Positions 7,371 through 17,178 are shown, counted from the stretch's first letter. The stretch: 60,474 nucleotides of DNA from UBA3537 sp045561735 (GCA_045561735.1 JBJKXC010000001.1:1-60474); one strand, 5' to 3'. Notes: generated by a model not told the origin, from the sequence alone. Program-made: numbers and translations.

Positions 7371-8999
7371 TTATTTCAATAATGTAGCGTAACGCTCCAA
7401 ATCATCTAGAAGAATTTTTGCCGTATTTATAGCGTTATTGTTTAACAAAGCATATTCATAAACCCCTTCATTATAAAAAGCCATTTTTATAATTTCTTCA
7501 GACAAAAGGGTTAATATTTCGCTTTTTAACAACATAAACTCTGCTTCTTTTTCTTTATTTAAAGCATCATTAAAAAACGCAACAGACTCAATAATAGAAT
7601 TTAAGTTTTCCTCTTCAGCTGCTTCATAAGCGCTCAACAATAGGTTTTCTGTGGTTGTTTCTAAGCTAAAACCCCTAGACAAACAATCTTTTTTAAATTG
7701 GTTAAAAACAGACTCTTTTAAACTAAAATCTTTAAGATTTTTAACAGGACTTCTTTGATGGTATGCAAGTGCAAAATTAAATACAAAGTTATTTTTTTTA
7801 AGAACTTTTATCAAATCAAACTTAGAAGAAACACCTAAATTAATGTCAGGCATTATTCCACCACCCCCAAAAACATCTCGCCCGTTCTTTGTCTTAAAAA
7901 CACCTGCGTTATCTTCAACGTCTTTAACAGCCCCTGATTTGGTTTTTCTACGGTAATCTAGGGCCTGGATGCAACGGCCGGAGGGTGTAAAATACCTAGA
8001 TATTGTTATTTTTACTTGCGCCCCATAAGGCAGTGGTTTTGGCTGTTGGACGAGGCCCTTGCCAAAACTTTGCTTTCCTATTACAACAGCGCGATCGAGA
8101 TCTTGTAATGCCCCAGCAACAATTTCACTGGCCGAAGCACTGCGCTCATTTACAAGAACAATAAGAGGTATATCTAAACTTAAGGGCTGCTGTTTTGTCA
8201 TAAAACGATTATTGTATTTCTTGATATTCGATTGTGTGCTAACGACCAGTTGATTTTTAGGCACAAAAAGGTTAACAACATTAACAGCCTCTTGAAGCAA
8301 CCCCCCCGGATTATTTCTCAAATCAAGAATTAAGCCCTTAGCCTCATCAATCAGTAAGAACTTTAATGCGGATTCAACCTCCCTAGCAGCTCCTCTTGAA
8401 AACCGGGTTAGAGCAATATAACCAATATCATTTTCAAGCACCCTAAACAAGGGCACTGCTTTTTCTTTTCTTCCGTCTCTATTTAGGGAAATTGTTTTAC
8501 TAACATTGTTTCTTACATATGTAATATCTACAACAGAGTTTTTTTCACCACCAAGCAACACATCAACCCTGTTGATAGAATTATCAACACTGATGCCGTT
8601 AATTTTGCGAATTACATCTCCAGGCTTTATACCCCCTTTATCGGCAGAATAACCCTTATACAGCTCAGTAACAGTTAGTGCCTCATCAATAAAGCGGAGA
8701 TTTGCGCCAATACCAACAAAATCCCCGGAACGGCGCATTTTTGCATCTTCAACATCCTGTTCGCTGCTGTATACGGTGTACGGGTCTAGTTCGGACAACA
8801 TATTTTTTACCCCTGTTTCCATAAGTTCAGCAGGGTTTGTTTCGTCCACATAGTTCATGTTAATTTCTTTGAAAAGCGAGTTGTATATTTCTATTTGTTT
8901 AGCAATTTCAAAAAAATCGGTTTTAAACGAAACAAGACTCAATACAATCAGTAAAGACAAGAATATAAACGCAAATCGTTTTTTTATTTTATTTATCAA
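7371..8999 (-). CDS. S41 carboxy-terminal processing protease
   Basis: This 542-residue protease has an N-terminal membrane anchor or signal (IKKRFAFIFLSLLIVLSLVS) and a PDZ domain around residues 85-175 (SGDFVGIGANLRF ... GIKPGDVIRKINGISVDN). The peptidase S41 core has LILDLRNNPGGLL, the nucleophile Ser in NERSASASEIVAGALQD and the general-base Lys in GKQSFGKGLVQ. A C-terminal region of about 150 residues is typical of Bacteroidota members. CtpA/Prc proteins cleave C-terminal tails of periplasmic proteins, and the exact targets here are unknown. The ATG overlaps the rnpA stop in an ATGA, so translation is coupled. Confidence 0.92.
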   Translation of the reverse strand: MINKIKKRFAFIFLSLLIVLSLVSFKTDFFEIAKQIEIYNSLFKEINMNYVDETNPAELMETGVKNMLSELDPYTVYSSEQDVEDAKMRRSGDFVGIGANLRFIDEALTVTELYKGYSADKGGIKPGDVIRKINGISVDNSINRVDVLLGGEKNSVVDITYVRNNVSKTISLNRDGRKEKAVPLFRVLENDIGYIALTRFSRGAAREVESALKFLLIDEAKGLILDLRNNPGGLLQEAVNVVNLFVPKNQLVVSTQSNIKKYNNRFMTKQQPLSLDIPLIVLVNERSASASEIVAGALQDLDRAVVIGKQSFGKGLVQQPKPLPYGAQVKITISRYFTPSGRCIQALDYRRKTKSGAVKDVEDNAGVFKTKNGRDVFGGGGIMPDINLGVSSKFDLIKVLKKNNFVFNFALAYHQRSPVKNLKDFSLKESVFNQFKKDCLSRGFSLETTTENLLLSAYEAAEEENLNSIIESVAFFNDALNKEKEAEFMLLKSEILTLLSEEIIKMAFYNEGVYEYALLNNNAINTAKILLDDLERYATLLK

Positions 9000-9331
9000 A
9001 ACAGCTCTTTTTTTATTTCTTTCACTAATCTTTTGAAGGCTCCCTCAAGCTCATCAGGGGCCGGTTTTTTCTTGTCTAAATATAAAACCATAAAATGACA
9101 ATTACTCTCAAAGCTATCAAACGCAGATAACAAATGTTTTTTGACACCCTCTCGCAGCTGTCTTTTTATTTTATTCCTTTCCACGGCCAGAGAAAACGAC
9201 CCCTTCCCAACACTAATTCCGTAAGCCATGTCATTGTTTTTTTTATAAAAAAGACATAAAGGGTGTTTAAAGATTTTTTCACCAGTTTCAAACAGCGTTT
9301 TTATATTTTTTCTTCCTTTTAGCTTATTCAA
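8996..9331 (-). CDS. rnpA: Ribonuclease P protein component
   Basis: The 111-residue basic protein shows the RnpA pattern: LKGRKNIKTLFETGEKIF at the start, then GISVGKGSFSLAVERNKIKRQLREGV with the RNxxKRxxRE motif, and a C-terminal MVLYLDKKK segment. It assists the catalytic RNA of RNase P in maturing the 5' ends of tRNAs. It overlaps both neighbours: eight bases with the M1 peptidase upstream and four with the S41 protease downstream. It is therefore embedded in a protease operon and not next to rpmH as in many bacteria. Confidence 0.93.
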   Translation of the reverse strand: MNKLKGRKNIKTLFETGEKIFKHPLCLFYKKNNDMAYGISVGKGSFSLAVERNKIKRQLREGVKKHLLSAFDSFESNCHFMVLYLDKKKPAPDELEGAFKRLVKEIKKELF

Positions 9332-11156
9332 GAATGTCTTTTATATAGCTGTTGTTGCCCAAATTAACATCAGCTATTTTATTGTCAGGGTCCAGAGTTA
9401 TTGACTTAATTTTTCCATTTTTCACAAAACTAAAGCTATAATTAGGGTACGCCCAAGCCCAATCTTTCAATAGTATTGTTTCTTCCGGAAGGGGTTTTTC
9501 TGCCCGCATCATTTGAAGAGGAATATAAAAATTTTCCTCCGCACCCTCCTCATAAAGAACTTCCACTTCAACAGGAATTGGCATTAAACCAATCCTATTC
9601 AAATTCACATTTACCACCCCCCCGGACACAGTAACCGAATCGATAGCATAATCAATCGTGTTGGTCGTCTTGGCCCAGTCTGTTAGATACCAGTCTAATT
9701 CTGCCCCAGAAGATTTTTCAGCACAACGGATAAAATCATTCGGAGTCGGGTGTTTGAAAGACCAGAGATAAAAATAGTCTTTCATTGCCTTATCAAAAGC
9801 AACACTTCCAATAATATGCTTTAATTGCCTTAAAAAAATAGAACCCTTTGTATAAGCCGAAACCCCATAACTAGCATTAAACTTATAGCGATCTGCGTGG
9901 GTTGTTTGTGATTGCTCCACCCCGCTAAGTGCGAGTTTTCTATAACGATCATAAGATGCTTTAAACACCCTCTCTTCATCTATCCCCATAATTAAAGCTT
10001 CTGCCTGTGTACAATAATATTCTGTAAAGCCTTCGTCCATCCACTCGTGTTTGCTCTCATTTGTTGCTAAAACAAACTGAAACCAACTGTGGGCCAGCTC
10101 GTGAGCGGTTACCCCAACCAAGCTTTCAAAGGACCTGTTTGCCGTAATGAGCGTACACATCCCGTATTCCATACCACCATCACCACCCTGAATAACGGAG
10201 TACTGCTCGTATGGATATGGTCCAATATTTTCATTAAAAAACAACATTAATTTAGCTGTTATAGGCTGTAGTTTTTTCCAATTCTTCAATTGTTCATCGG
10301 ACAAATTGTTTTTGTAATAGAAGTGCAGTTTTGGCCCCCCCTCCACTTGTAAACTGTCATGTATGTAATCTGGGTCAGCGGCCCAAGTAAAATCATGAAC
10401 ATTTGGGGCGATGAAGTGCCAAGTGTTTTTGCTGGTACTTTTATTTGAAGACACTTTGACTGCCTCGGAGTTTTGTAAATAACCTGTTCCACCAACCACA
10501 AAATTTTTATCAATGGTCAATTTAACATCAAAATCTCCCCAAACGCCGTGGAACTCCCTGGCGATATAAGGGTCTGCATGCCAGCCCTCAAAATCGTATT
10601 CTGCTAGCTTAGGATACCACTGCGCCATAGATAGCGCAACCCCCTCCTTGTTTTGTTTTCCAGCTCTTCTTATTATTAAAGGAGCTTGACCCGAAAAAAC
10701 CATATCAAAAACAGTGCTTTCTCCGGGCATTATTGGTTTATTTAGCCCTACTTCTAATACAGTTCCCGCAACATGACTGCTTATTTCAACACCATCTTGT
10801 TTTATTGAATAAACCCTTAAATAGCCTTGGTCTTTTTTTTCTAATTTTTCGATGCGCCCCATTACCCTGGCGTCAGGGTCTGCGATGCTCCTAGAGTGAA
10901 CATCCATTTCACTACCTGGCTGAAAAGCATTAAAGTAAAGGTGAAAGAACGCGCGCATAAGCTTGTCTGGCGAATTATTAGTGTATATAACTCTTTGTTT
11001 GCCTTCATATTGAGATGTTTCGACGTTCATGTCGACCTCAATATCATAGTTTATGTGTTGTTGCCAATAACCAGAAGTCCCGCTTTGTTGTGCACCAAGC
11101 TCTACCCAACAAAAAACTACTGCGATATTGAATAATAAAAGACACCGGCTTTTCAT
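9324..11156 (-). CDS. M1 family metallopeptidase, secreted
   Basis: The 610-residue protein has a signal peptide (MKSRCLLLFNIAVVFCWVEL, cleavage near GAQQ). It carries the gluzincin zinc site HELAH at residues 352-356, with the third ligand Glu 19 residues later (HEWMDEGFTEYY, Glu375). The exopeptidase loop is GGDGGMEYG, in place of GAMEN. The N-terminal beta domain (residues about 30-260) and the C-terminal helical part are those of Bacteroidota M1 aminopeptidases, which release N-terminal residues from peptides. The product is probably periplasmic. It is four bases downstream of the subtilase gene and overlaps rnpA. Confidence 0.9.
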   Translation of the reverse strand: MKSRCLLLFNIAVVFCWVELGAQQSGTSGYWQQHINYDIEVDMNVETSQYEGKQRVIYTNNSPDKLMRAFFHLYFNAFQPGSEMDVHSRSIADPDARVMGRIEKLEKKDQGYLRVYSIKQDGVEISSHVAGTVLEVGLNKPIMPGESTVFDMVFSGQAPLIIRRAGKQNKEGVALSMAQWYPKLAEYDFEGWHADPYIAREFHGVWGDFDVKLTIDKNFVVGGTGYLQNSEAVKVSSNKSTSKNTWHFIAPNVHDFTWAADPDYIHDSLQVEGGPKLHFYYKNNLSDEQLKNWKKLQPITAKLMLFFNENIGPYPYEQYSVIQGGDGGMEYGMCTLITANRSFESLVGVTAHELAHSWFQFVLATNESKHEWMDEGFTEYYCTQAEALIMGIDEERVFKASYDRYRKLALSGVEQSQTTHADRYKFNASYGVSAYTKGSIFLRQLKHIIGSVAFDKAMKDYFYLWSFKHPTPNDFIRCAEKSSGAELDWYLTDWAKTTNTIDYAIDSVTVSGGVVNVNLNRIGLMPIPVEVEVLYEEGAEENFYIPLQMMRAEKPLPEETILLKDWAWAYPNYSFSFVKNGKIKSITLDPDNKIADVNLGNNSYIKDILE

Positions 11157-11160
11157 GCAG

Positions 11161-12774
11161 CTACCTAGATATTTTAGATGCCATAATTAAGGCGTTATAA
11201 GCATTAACAAGCCGCCCAGATTTAGACAACTCTGAAAAAGGAACAACAGCATCATCGCTTAAACTTACCTTTTTATCGATGGGCAAACCAGAATTCATTA
11301 ATATTTGCTTAAGTTCAGCTGCGCTAAGCTTTGGGTACTGTGAAAGCACAAGCGCGGCAATGCCTGCCACCAATGGAGAAGCCATAGAGGTTCCTTGTAA
11401 AAAACGATATTTTCCATCAGGAACCGTTGCGTAAATTCTTGACCCTGGCGCAAACACATCAACACTGCTTTTCCCGTAATTAGAAAAACCAGAAATAATT
11501 CCTGAACCGTAATCGTATGTGGTAGCGCCTACCTTTAAAAAGGTATCACTAACCTCCTCGCCTATACCAATTTGGTCGTTAGGGTAGTATTGCCCTTCAT
11601 CTGTGTTTTTTGAGTCATTTCCAGCGGCAGCGACAATTAAAACATCTTTTTTTGCAGCATAAGCAATAGCGTCTCTTACCCAATCACTATGAGGTGAAAA
11701 GCTTTTACCAAAACTCATGTTGATAATTTTAGCGCCGTTATCAACGGCGTAATAAACACCTAGCGCAACATCTTTGTCATATTCATCTCCGTTTGGAGTA
11801 TTTCTAATCGCCATAATTTTCACATTGTTGGCCGCCCCGTTCGAACCCAAACCATTGTTACGAACCGCGGCAATAATTCCGGAGACATGCGTGCCGTGGA
11901 TACTGCCATTTTTTGGCATTACATTGTTGTCTCCATAGTCGCGATCGTCAAGATTGTCTGGGTCGTCCCCCACAACGCTACGCCCATCAAAATCGATATT
12001 TAGATAGTAATCCAAGCGCTCATTCAAGCTTTTTAAGTAGCCATCAAGCTCTTCAACAAGCTCAGTAATTGAGTCATACCCAAAACCATAAGCCTGCTTA
12101 ATAACCTCCAAATGCTCTGTTAGGTCAGCGTCCTCTGTTTTTATAGCAAGAATCTCATCTTTTGTAAAACTGTCTTTATCTAAATATTCTAAAAGTGCGG
12201 CGCTAGAGGCTTTTAGTCGTGTAACTATTGCGGAGTATCTTTCTCTGGTTCCGCTGTATTTCGAGACCTCCTCCTCGTGCAGTTTCTTTGCCTCCTCAAA
12301 GCGCGGATTAGACGTATCATTAGAAGCCAATAGCCTTACATATTCAAGCTGTTCGTTGCACGACTCTCCAAGAAAGTTCCAGCCGTTTATATCGTCTATG
12401 TATCCGTTTTTATCATCGTCGATTCCATTGTTGGGAATTTCATCTTCATTAACCCAAACATTAGCATTGAGGTCTTCGTGAGAAATATCAATACCAGAGT
12501 CGATAACGGCGACAATCACTGTCTTGCTTTTAGGCCTCACCAACTTTTCATAAGCAAGCTCAAGACTTACTCCAGGGACGGTGTCTTTTATAAGGTCTAA
12601 ATGGCTCCAGGATTGTTGTTCTTTTTCTGACAGGCCAGAAATTTTTACAGGTGTTTGGTCTATGTTTTCAATAGGCGTAGAAAGAATAGGCGCTGTCGAA
12701 CCACAGCCGCTAAAAAGTAGGTAACCAAAAGCTATAAAGATTTTCAGAAGATTAGAGTTTTTAAGCATTATCAT
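11161..12774 (-). CDS. S8 subtilisin-like protease, lipoprotein
   Basis: The 537-residue protein starts with a lipoprotein signal ending LLFSGC (Cys24). The catalytic triad is visible: Asp92 in VAVIDSGID, His293 in SIHGTHVSG and Ser463 in GTSMASP, with the oxyanion Asn386 in AAAGNDS. A charged, probably helical insertion of about 150 residues (roughly 135-285) separates the Asp and His motifs, much longer than in classical subtilisins. The lipobox implies anchoring in the periplasm or outer membrane. It sits four bases before the M1 peptidase gene and directly follows the MBL gene. ATGs occur at codons 1 and 3, and either could be the start. Confidence 0.9.
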   Translation of the reverse strand: MIMLKNSNLLKIFIAFGYLLFSGCGSTAPILSTPIENIDQTPVKISGLSEKEQQSWSHLDLIKDTVPGVSLELAYEKLVRPKSKTVIVAVIDSGIDISHEDLNANVWVNEDEIPNNGIDDDKNGYIDDINGWNFLGESCNEQLEYVRLLASNDTSNPRFEEAKKLHEEEVSKYSGTRERYSAIVTRLKASSAALLEYLDKDSFTKDEILAIKTEDADLTEHLEVIKQAYGFGYDSITELVEELDGYLKSLNERLDYYLNIDFDGRSVVGDDPDNLDDRDYGDNNVMPKNGSIHGTHVSGIIAAVRNNGLGSNGAANNVKIMAIRNTPNGDEYDKDVALGVYYAVDNGAKIINMSFGKSFSPHSDWVRDAIAYAAKKDVLIVAAAGNDSKNTDEGQYYPNDQIGIGEEVSDTFLKVGATTYDYGSGIISGFSNYGKSSVDVFAPGSRIYATVPDGKYRFLQGTSMASPLVAGIAALVLSQYPKLSAAELKQILMNSGLPIDKKVSLSDDAVVPFSELSKSGRLVNAYNALIMASKISR

Positions 12775-12778
12775 AGTA

Positions 12779-13636
12779 TTAGAGAATTGATTTAATTAAA
12801 TAAGTTTTATTCAGACGCACCCCTTTTTCTGTGTGTTTTACAGTAATGAGTTCATGTTGCGAATCATGTTCCAAAAATAAGTAATAATTATGTTTTGCAG
12901 CAAGATTTAATAAGGCTTCTTTTTCTTTAAGCGTTACTAGCGGCCTTACATCATAACCCATTACAAAAGGAATGGGCAGGTGTCCTGCCGTCGGCAAGAG
13001 ATCCGCCATAAAGAAGATTGTTTTTTCTTTGTAGCGGATTATTGGTATCATTTGTTTTTCTGTATGGCCATCTGCAAACAAAATATCAAAACCTAGCGGG
13101 CTGTTTTTTAGAATATTTCCCTCAGGTGTTTTAATGTAGTTTAAGTGCCCAGAAGCTTCAATAGGCTCTATGTTTTCTTTCAGAAAAGACGCCTTCTCAC
13201 GACTATTTGGGCTTTTTGCCCAACCCCAGTGTTTCTCGTTGGTCCAGTATTTGGCGTTTTTAAAAGTAAGCTGAAGCCTTTCGTTTTTTAAGTTTCGCTC
13301 CACACCACCACCACAATGGTCAAAATGCAGGTGTGTTAAAAATACGTCCGTAATGTCGTCTTTATGGAACCCGTGTTTTGCTAAAGCGGGCTCAACCCCC
13401 TGCTCTCCCCAACGATAATAGTAATTAAAAAACCTGCTTGATTGTTTGTTTCCCATCCCAGTGTCTATAAGGATTAGGCGCCTTCCGTCTTCGATTAATA
13501 GGCAGCGTGCCGCCATATCAATCATGTTGTTTTGATCAGCAGGATTGCTTTTGTTCCAAATGGACTTTGGCACCACACCAAACATAGCCCCGCCATCAAG
13601 CTTAAAGTTGCCAACATTTAAAGGGTATAAAGTCAT
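12779..13636 (-). CDS. MBL-fold metallo-hydrolase
   Basis: The 285-residue product has the metallo-beta-lactamase fold signature HLHFDHCGG (HxHxDH), preceded by LILIDTGMG and followed by later metal ligands in FADGHTEKQMIP and the C-terminal FLEHD. The pattern is that of the quorum-quenching-lactonase-like or general hydrolase MBL group, and the substrate is not inferable. The ATG at 13636 (MTLYPLNVGNFKLDGG) is preferred over an in-frame TTG at 13678 that would add 14 unlikely residues. No signal peptide is seen, so it is probably cytoplasmic. It appears to be the first gene of the protease block, four bases ahead of the subtilase. Confidence 0.88.
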   Translation of the reverse strand: MTLYPLNVGNFKLDGGAMFGVVPKSIWNKSNPADQNNMIDMAARCLLIEDGRRLILIDTGMGNKQSSRFFNYYYRWGEQGVEPALAKHGFHKDDITDVFLTHLHFDHCGGGVERNLKNERLQLTFKNAKYWTNEKHWGWAKSPNSREKASFLKENIEPIEASGHLNYIKTPEGNILKNSPLGFDILFADGHTEKQMIPIIRYKEKTIFFMADLLPTAGHLPIPFVMGYDVRPLVTLKEKEALLNLAAKHNYYLFLEHDSQHELITVKHTEKGVRLNKTYLIKSIL

Positions 13637-13756
13637 AGTTAAGGGATGAATCTTTTTTAGTCCACACGCGGAAAGCAAAAGTGCGTTCTAAACGTCGGCA
13701 GAATCTAAATTTTATTGTATTTAAAGATAGCACTTTATTTAAAAAAAAAACAAGGG

Positions 13757-15553
13757 CTAGTCGTTTAATTTAAGAACAGCCATAAAGGCCTCTTGCGGAA
13801 TTTCAACACTCCCCACTTGGCGCATTCGCTTTTTTCCTTTTTTTTGGTTTTCTAGGAGTTTTCTTTTACGAGAAATATCTCCTCCATAACATTTAGCCGT
13901 AACGTCTTTCCTCACAGCCTTAACGGTTTCTCTAGAAATGATTTTAGCGCCAATTGCCGCCTGGATTGGAATGTCAAATTGCTGTCGAGGAATCAATTCT
14001 TTTAATTTTGAACACATCTTGCGACCAATTTTTTGGGCGTTGTCGAGGTGAATTAGCGCGGACAAAGCATCTACTGCTTGGCCATTGAGCAACACATCAA
14101 CACGAACAAGCTTTGATACTCTTAACCCAATGGGGGAATAATCAAAAGAAGCGTACCCCTTCGAAACAGTTTTTAATCGGTCGTAAAAATCAAAAACGAT
14201 TTCCGCTAAAGGCATGTCAAAAGTCAATTCTACTCGCTCTGTGGTTAGATATGTTTGGTTGGTAATTTGACCGCGTTTTTCAATACACAACGACATCACA
14301 TTGCCAACATAGTCAGATTTTGTAATAATGGAGGCCTTGATAAAGGGCTCCTCAATCCGGTCTATTGTTGAGGGCTCCGGAAGGTCCGAGGGGTTGTTCA
14401 ACAATATAGGGTCCTCAGGTTTTTTCCGGGTGTAGGCCTGGTAAGATACATTGGGCACCGTTGTGATTACTGTCATATTGAACTCGCGCTCAAGCCGCTC
14501 TTGTATAATTTCCAGGTGCAACATTCCTAAAAAACCGCAGCGAAAACCAAAACCAAGTGCCGCTGAACTTTCCGCTTGAAAAACCAACGAAGCGTCATTC
14601 AGCTGCAGCTTTTCCATTGAAGACCTCAATTCTTCGTATTCTTCAGTGTCTACAGGGTATATTCCTGCAAAAACCATGGGTTTTACATCCTCAAACCCCT
14701 CAACCGCACCAGTTGTAGGCCGTTGGGCATCAGTGATTGTGTCCCCAACCTTCACGTCCCGCGCATCCTTAATACCGGTAATTAAATATCCAACATCGCC
14801 GGTCTTAATTTCTTTTTTTGGTGTCTGTGTTAGGTTGAGGGTCCCCACCTCATCTGCACCGTAGGTTTTTCCTGTGGCGAGAAATTTAACCTTCTGGTTT
14901 TTTTGAATACTGCCGTTAACAACCTTGAAGTAGGTTTCTACGCCACGAAAGGAATTATAAACAGAGTCAAAAACCAGCGCCTGTAGTGGCGCGTTTTCAT
15001 CACCCCTTGGGGGCGGAACAAGCTTGATGATTGCCTCTAAAATCGACTCAACACCAACACCTGTTTTTGCGCTAGCAGGGATAACTTCAGATGGATCACA
15101 TCCCAGCAAATCTACGATATCATCTGTGACTTCTTCTGGGTTTGCACTTGGAAGGTCTACTTTATTAAGCACAGGTATGATTTCTAGATCGTTCTCAAGC
15201 GCTAAGTATAAGTTAGAAATGGTTTGCGCCTGAATGTTTTGCGCAGCATCAACCACCAACAAGGCGCCCTCGCAAGCCGCTATCGACCTTGAAACCTCAT
15301 AGCTGAAATCGACATGACCAGGCGTGTCAATCAGATTTAAAACATAAGAGACTCCATTTAGCTCATATTCCATTTGAATAGCGTGAGATTTGATGGTAAT
15401 ACCCCGCTCTCTTTCGAGGTCCATATTGTCCAGAAGCTGATTTTGCTTTTCCCTATCTGTAACAGACCCAGTAAAATCTAACAAGCGATCCGCTAGTGTG
15501 CTTTTGCCGTGATCAATATGAGCAATGATGCAAAAATTACGAATGTTTTTCAT
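13757..15553 (-). CDS. lepA: Elongation factor 4
   Basis: This translational GTPase has 598 residues from the ATG at 15553 (MKNIRNFCIIAHIDHGKSTL). The P-loop AHIDHGKST, switch ERERGITIK, DTPGHVDF, NKVDLP and SAKTG boxes are all present in order. Beyond the GTP-binding domain it has the LepA-specific C-terminal domain (ITNQTYL ... ECYGGDISRKRKLLE in the family, here KCYGGDISRKRKLLENQ). EF4 acts on the ribosome under stress or during assembly. A nine-codon upstream extension (MPLNFITLL) is rejected because the family starts at MKNIRNF. The gap to gltX is 64 bases. Confidence 0.95.
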   Translation of the reverse strand: MKNIRNFCIIAHIDHGKSTLADRLLDFTGSVTDREKQNQLLDNMDLERERGITIKSHAIQMEYELNGVSYVLNLIDTPGHVDFSYEVSRSIAACEGALLVVDAAQNIQAQTISNLYLALENDLEIIPVLNKVDLPSANPEEVTDDIVDLLGCDPSEVIPASAKTGVGVESILEAIIKLVPPPRGDENAPLQALVFDSVYNSFRGVETYFKVVNGSIQKNQKVKFLATGKTYGADEVGTLNLTQTPKKEIKTGDVGYLITGIKDARDVKVGDTITDAQRPTTGAVEGFEDVKPMVFAGIYPVDTEEYEELRSSMEKLQLNDASLVFQAESSAALGFGFRCGFLGMLHLEIIQERLEREFNMTVITTVPNVSYQAYTRKKPEDPILLNNPSDLPEPSTIDRIEEPFIKASIITKSDYVGNVMSLCIEKRGQITNQTYLTTERVELTFDMPLAEIVFDFYDRLKTVSKGYASFDYSPIGLRVSKLVRVDVLLNGQAVDALSALIHLDNAQKIGRKMCSKLKELIPRQQFDIPIQAAIGAKIISRETVKAVRKDVTAKCYGGDISRKRKLLENQKKGKKRMRQVGSVEIPQEAFMAVLKLND

Positions 15554-15581
15554 TAGGAGTGTGATAAAGTTTAATGGCAAA

Positions 15582-15589
15582 CAAAAGTA
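15582..15589 (-). promoter_or_regulatory. Possible -7 element for lepA
   Basis: On the minus strand this reads TACTTTTG (TAnnTTTG), 28 bases before the lepA ATG. No TTG was found at the expected distance, so lepA may also be read through from gltX. Confidence 0.35.
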
Positions 15590-15617
15590 ACTAAATTTGC
15601 GTGATAAATGGAGGGGA

Positions 15618-17129
15618 CTAGGCTTTATCTATTAGCGATTTGATTCTGAAAACAGCCTCGGCTTTTCCAATGCAGTGTATAATATCAAACACATCAGCGC
15701 CCTCTAAAGCTCCAACAAGGGCCAGCCTTAATGGCATCATGACTTTTCCAAACCCAAACCCCCGCTCTTCAATCCACTGGCTGAATTCCGTTTTCAAGGC
15801 CTCTGGGGAATTGTCATTAAAACGATCAAGCGCCGCAGACAGCGCCGACATTAAACCCTCGCTCTCCTCCTTCCATGCTTTTTTGAAGCCTTTCTCGTTG
15901 TATATTTTTGGCGCCTCAAAGAAGTAATGACAAAGCCCCCACAAATCAGAACTGAGGTTGGCGCGCTCTTTTACAAGCCCAACAACCAGCGCGACATAAT
16001 TAGGATCCACAGACTTAAGGGTTTCATTTTCGGCGATCATTCTCTCAGCTAACACAGTGTTTGTTTTATTTTGAAGGTAGTGCCGATTAAACCACAGGAT
16101 TTTTTCAGGGTCGAAACGCGCACCTGCTTTGTTAACTTGCTTTAAATCAAAATTTTCAACTAACTCATTAAGCTTAAAAAATTCTTTTTCTGTTCCAGGA
16201 TTCCAGCCTAAAAAAGCTAAAAAATTAATTACGGCACCAGGAAAATACCCAGATTCTCTATAACCCGCAGTGTAGGACCCACCGCTATTCCACGCAATCG
16301 GAAACACCGGAAACCCTAGTTTGTCTCCATCGCGTTTGCTGAGCTTGCCCTTTCCGCTGGGCTTTAGTATCAAAGGCAAATGCGCAAATTTTGGAGCCTT
16401 CCACCCAAAAGCAGTATAGAGCAACTGGTGTAAAGCAAGTGACGGCAACCATTCTTCACCTCTTATTACGTGAGAAATTTTCATCAAATGGTCGTCTACG
16501 ACGTTCGCCAGGTGGTAGGTTGGCATTCCGTCAGATTTAAACAAAATTTTGTCGTCCAATGTATTGCTGTCAATCTCAATTTCCCCTCTGACCAGATCAG
16601 ACAAGTGTATCACAGCGTCTTTTGGGGTTAAAAAACGAATTACATATGGTATACCGCTATCAATCCTCTTTTGAACCTCGTCTTTTGACAAAACCAAAGA
16701 GTTGACAAGCCGACCGCGGGACCTATTGTGCCAATTATAAATAAAAGTTTTTCCCTTAGCCTCGTGATTTTTACGCTCACGGCCTAAATCTTCAGGCGTA
16801 TCAAACGCATAATAAGCGAGACCTTTGTCCAACAATATTTTTAGATGTTTTTCATAAATAGCTCGACGCTTACTTTGTTTATAAGGGCCATAACCACCGT
16901 CTTTTCCCGGCCCTTCATCAAATGGAATTCCACACCAGCTCAACGCATCAGCAATGTAGCTTTCAGCAGCATCAACACACCTGTTCTGGTCAGTATCCTC
17001 AATCCGCAAAACAAAGATCCCGTTGTGCTTTTTTGCAAAGAGATAATTGAATAAAGCCGTACGCACCCCGCCTATATGAAGCGGGCCAGTAGGGCTAGGA
17101 GCAAACCGAACACGTATCGCTGTTTCCAT
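15618..17129 (-). CDS. gltX: Glutamate--tRNA ligase
   Basis: This 503-residue class I aminoacyl-tRNA synthetase charges tRNA-Glu. It opens with METAIRVRFAPSPTGPLHIG, which contains the HIGH-like HIGG signature, followed by RTALFNYLFAKK and FVLRIEDTDQNR. The KMSKS-like loop is KLSKRDGD. The C-terminal helical anticodon-binding region follows. The ATG at 17129 is chosen because it starts exactly at the conserved N terminus. A TTG-initiated extension of 22 residues would be unusual and would overlap the promoter. The minus-strand promoter at 17147-17178 fits this start. Confidence 0.95.
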   Translation of the reverse strand: METAIRVRFAPSPTGPLHIGGVRTALFNYLFAKKHNGIFVLRIEDTDQNRCVDAAESYIADALSWCGIPFDEGPGKDGGYGPYKQSKRRAIYEKHLKILLDKGLAYYAFDTPEDLGRERKNHEAKGKTFIYNWHNRSRGRLVNSLVLSKDEVQKRIDSGIPYVIRFLTPKDAVIHLSDLVRGEIEIDSNTLDDKILFKSDGMPTYHLANVVDDHLMKISHVIRGEEWLPSLALHQLLYTAFGWKAPKFAHLPLILKPSGKGKLSKRDGDKLGFPVFPIAWNSGGSYTAGYRESGYFPGAVINFLAFLGWNPGTEKEFFKLNELVENFDLKQVNKAGARFDPEKILWFNRHYLQNKTNTVLAERMIAENETLKSVDPNYVALVVGLVKERANLSSDLWGLCHYFFEAPKIYNEKGFKKAWKEESEGLMSALSAALDRFNDNSPEALKTEFSQWIEERGFGFGKVMMPLRLALVGALEGADVFDIIHCIGKAEAVFRIKSLIDKA

Positions 17130-17146
17130 TGTTTTTATTGTTGCCA

Positions 17147-17178
17147 CAAAGATAGACCGCTTAAAGCGAACCCCCAAA
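17147..17178 (-). promoter_or_regulatory. Bacteroidota-type promoter for gltX
   Basis: On the minus strand TTTG (17175-17178), a 20-base spacer and TATCTTTG (17147-17154) match the -33/-7 consensus. The -7 box lies 17 bases before the gltX ATG. Confidence 0.65.
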
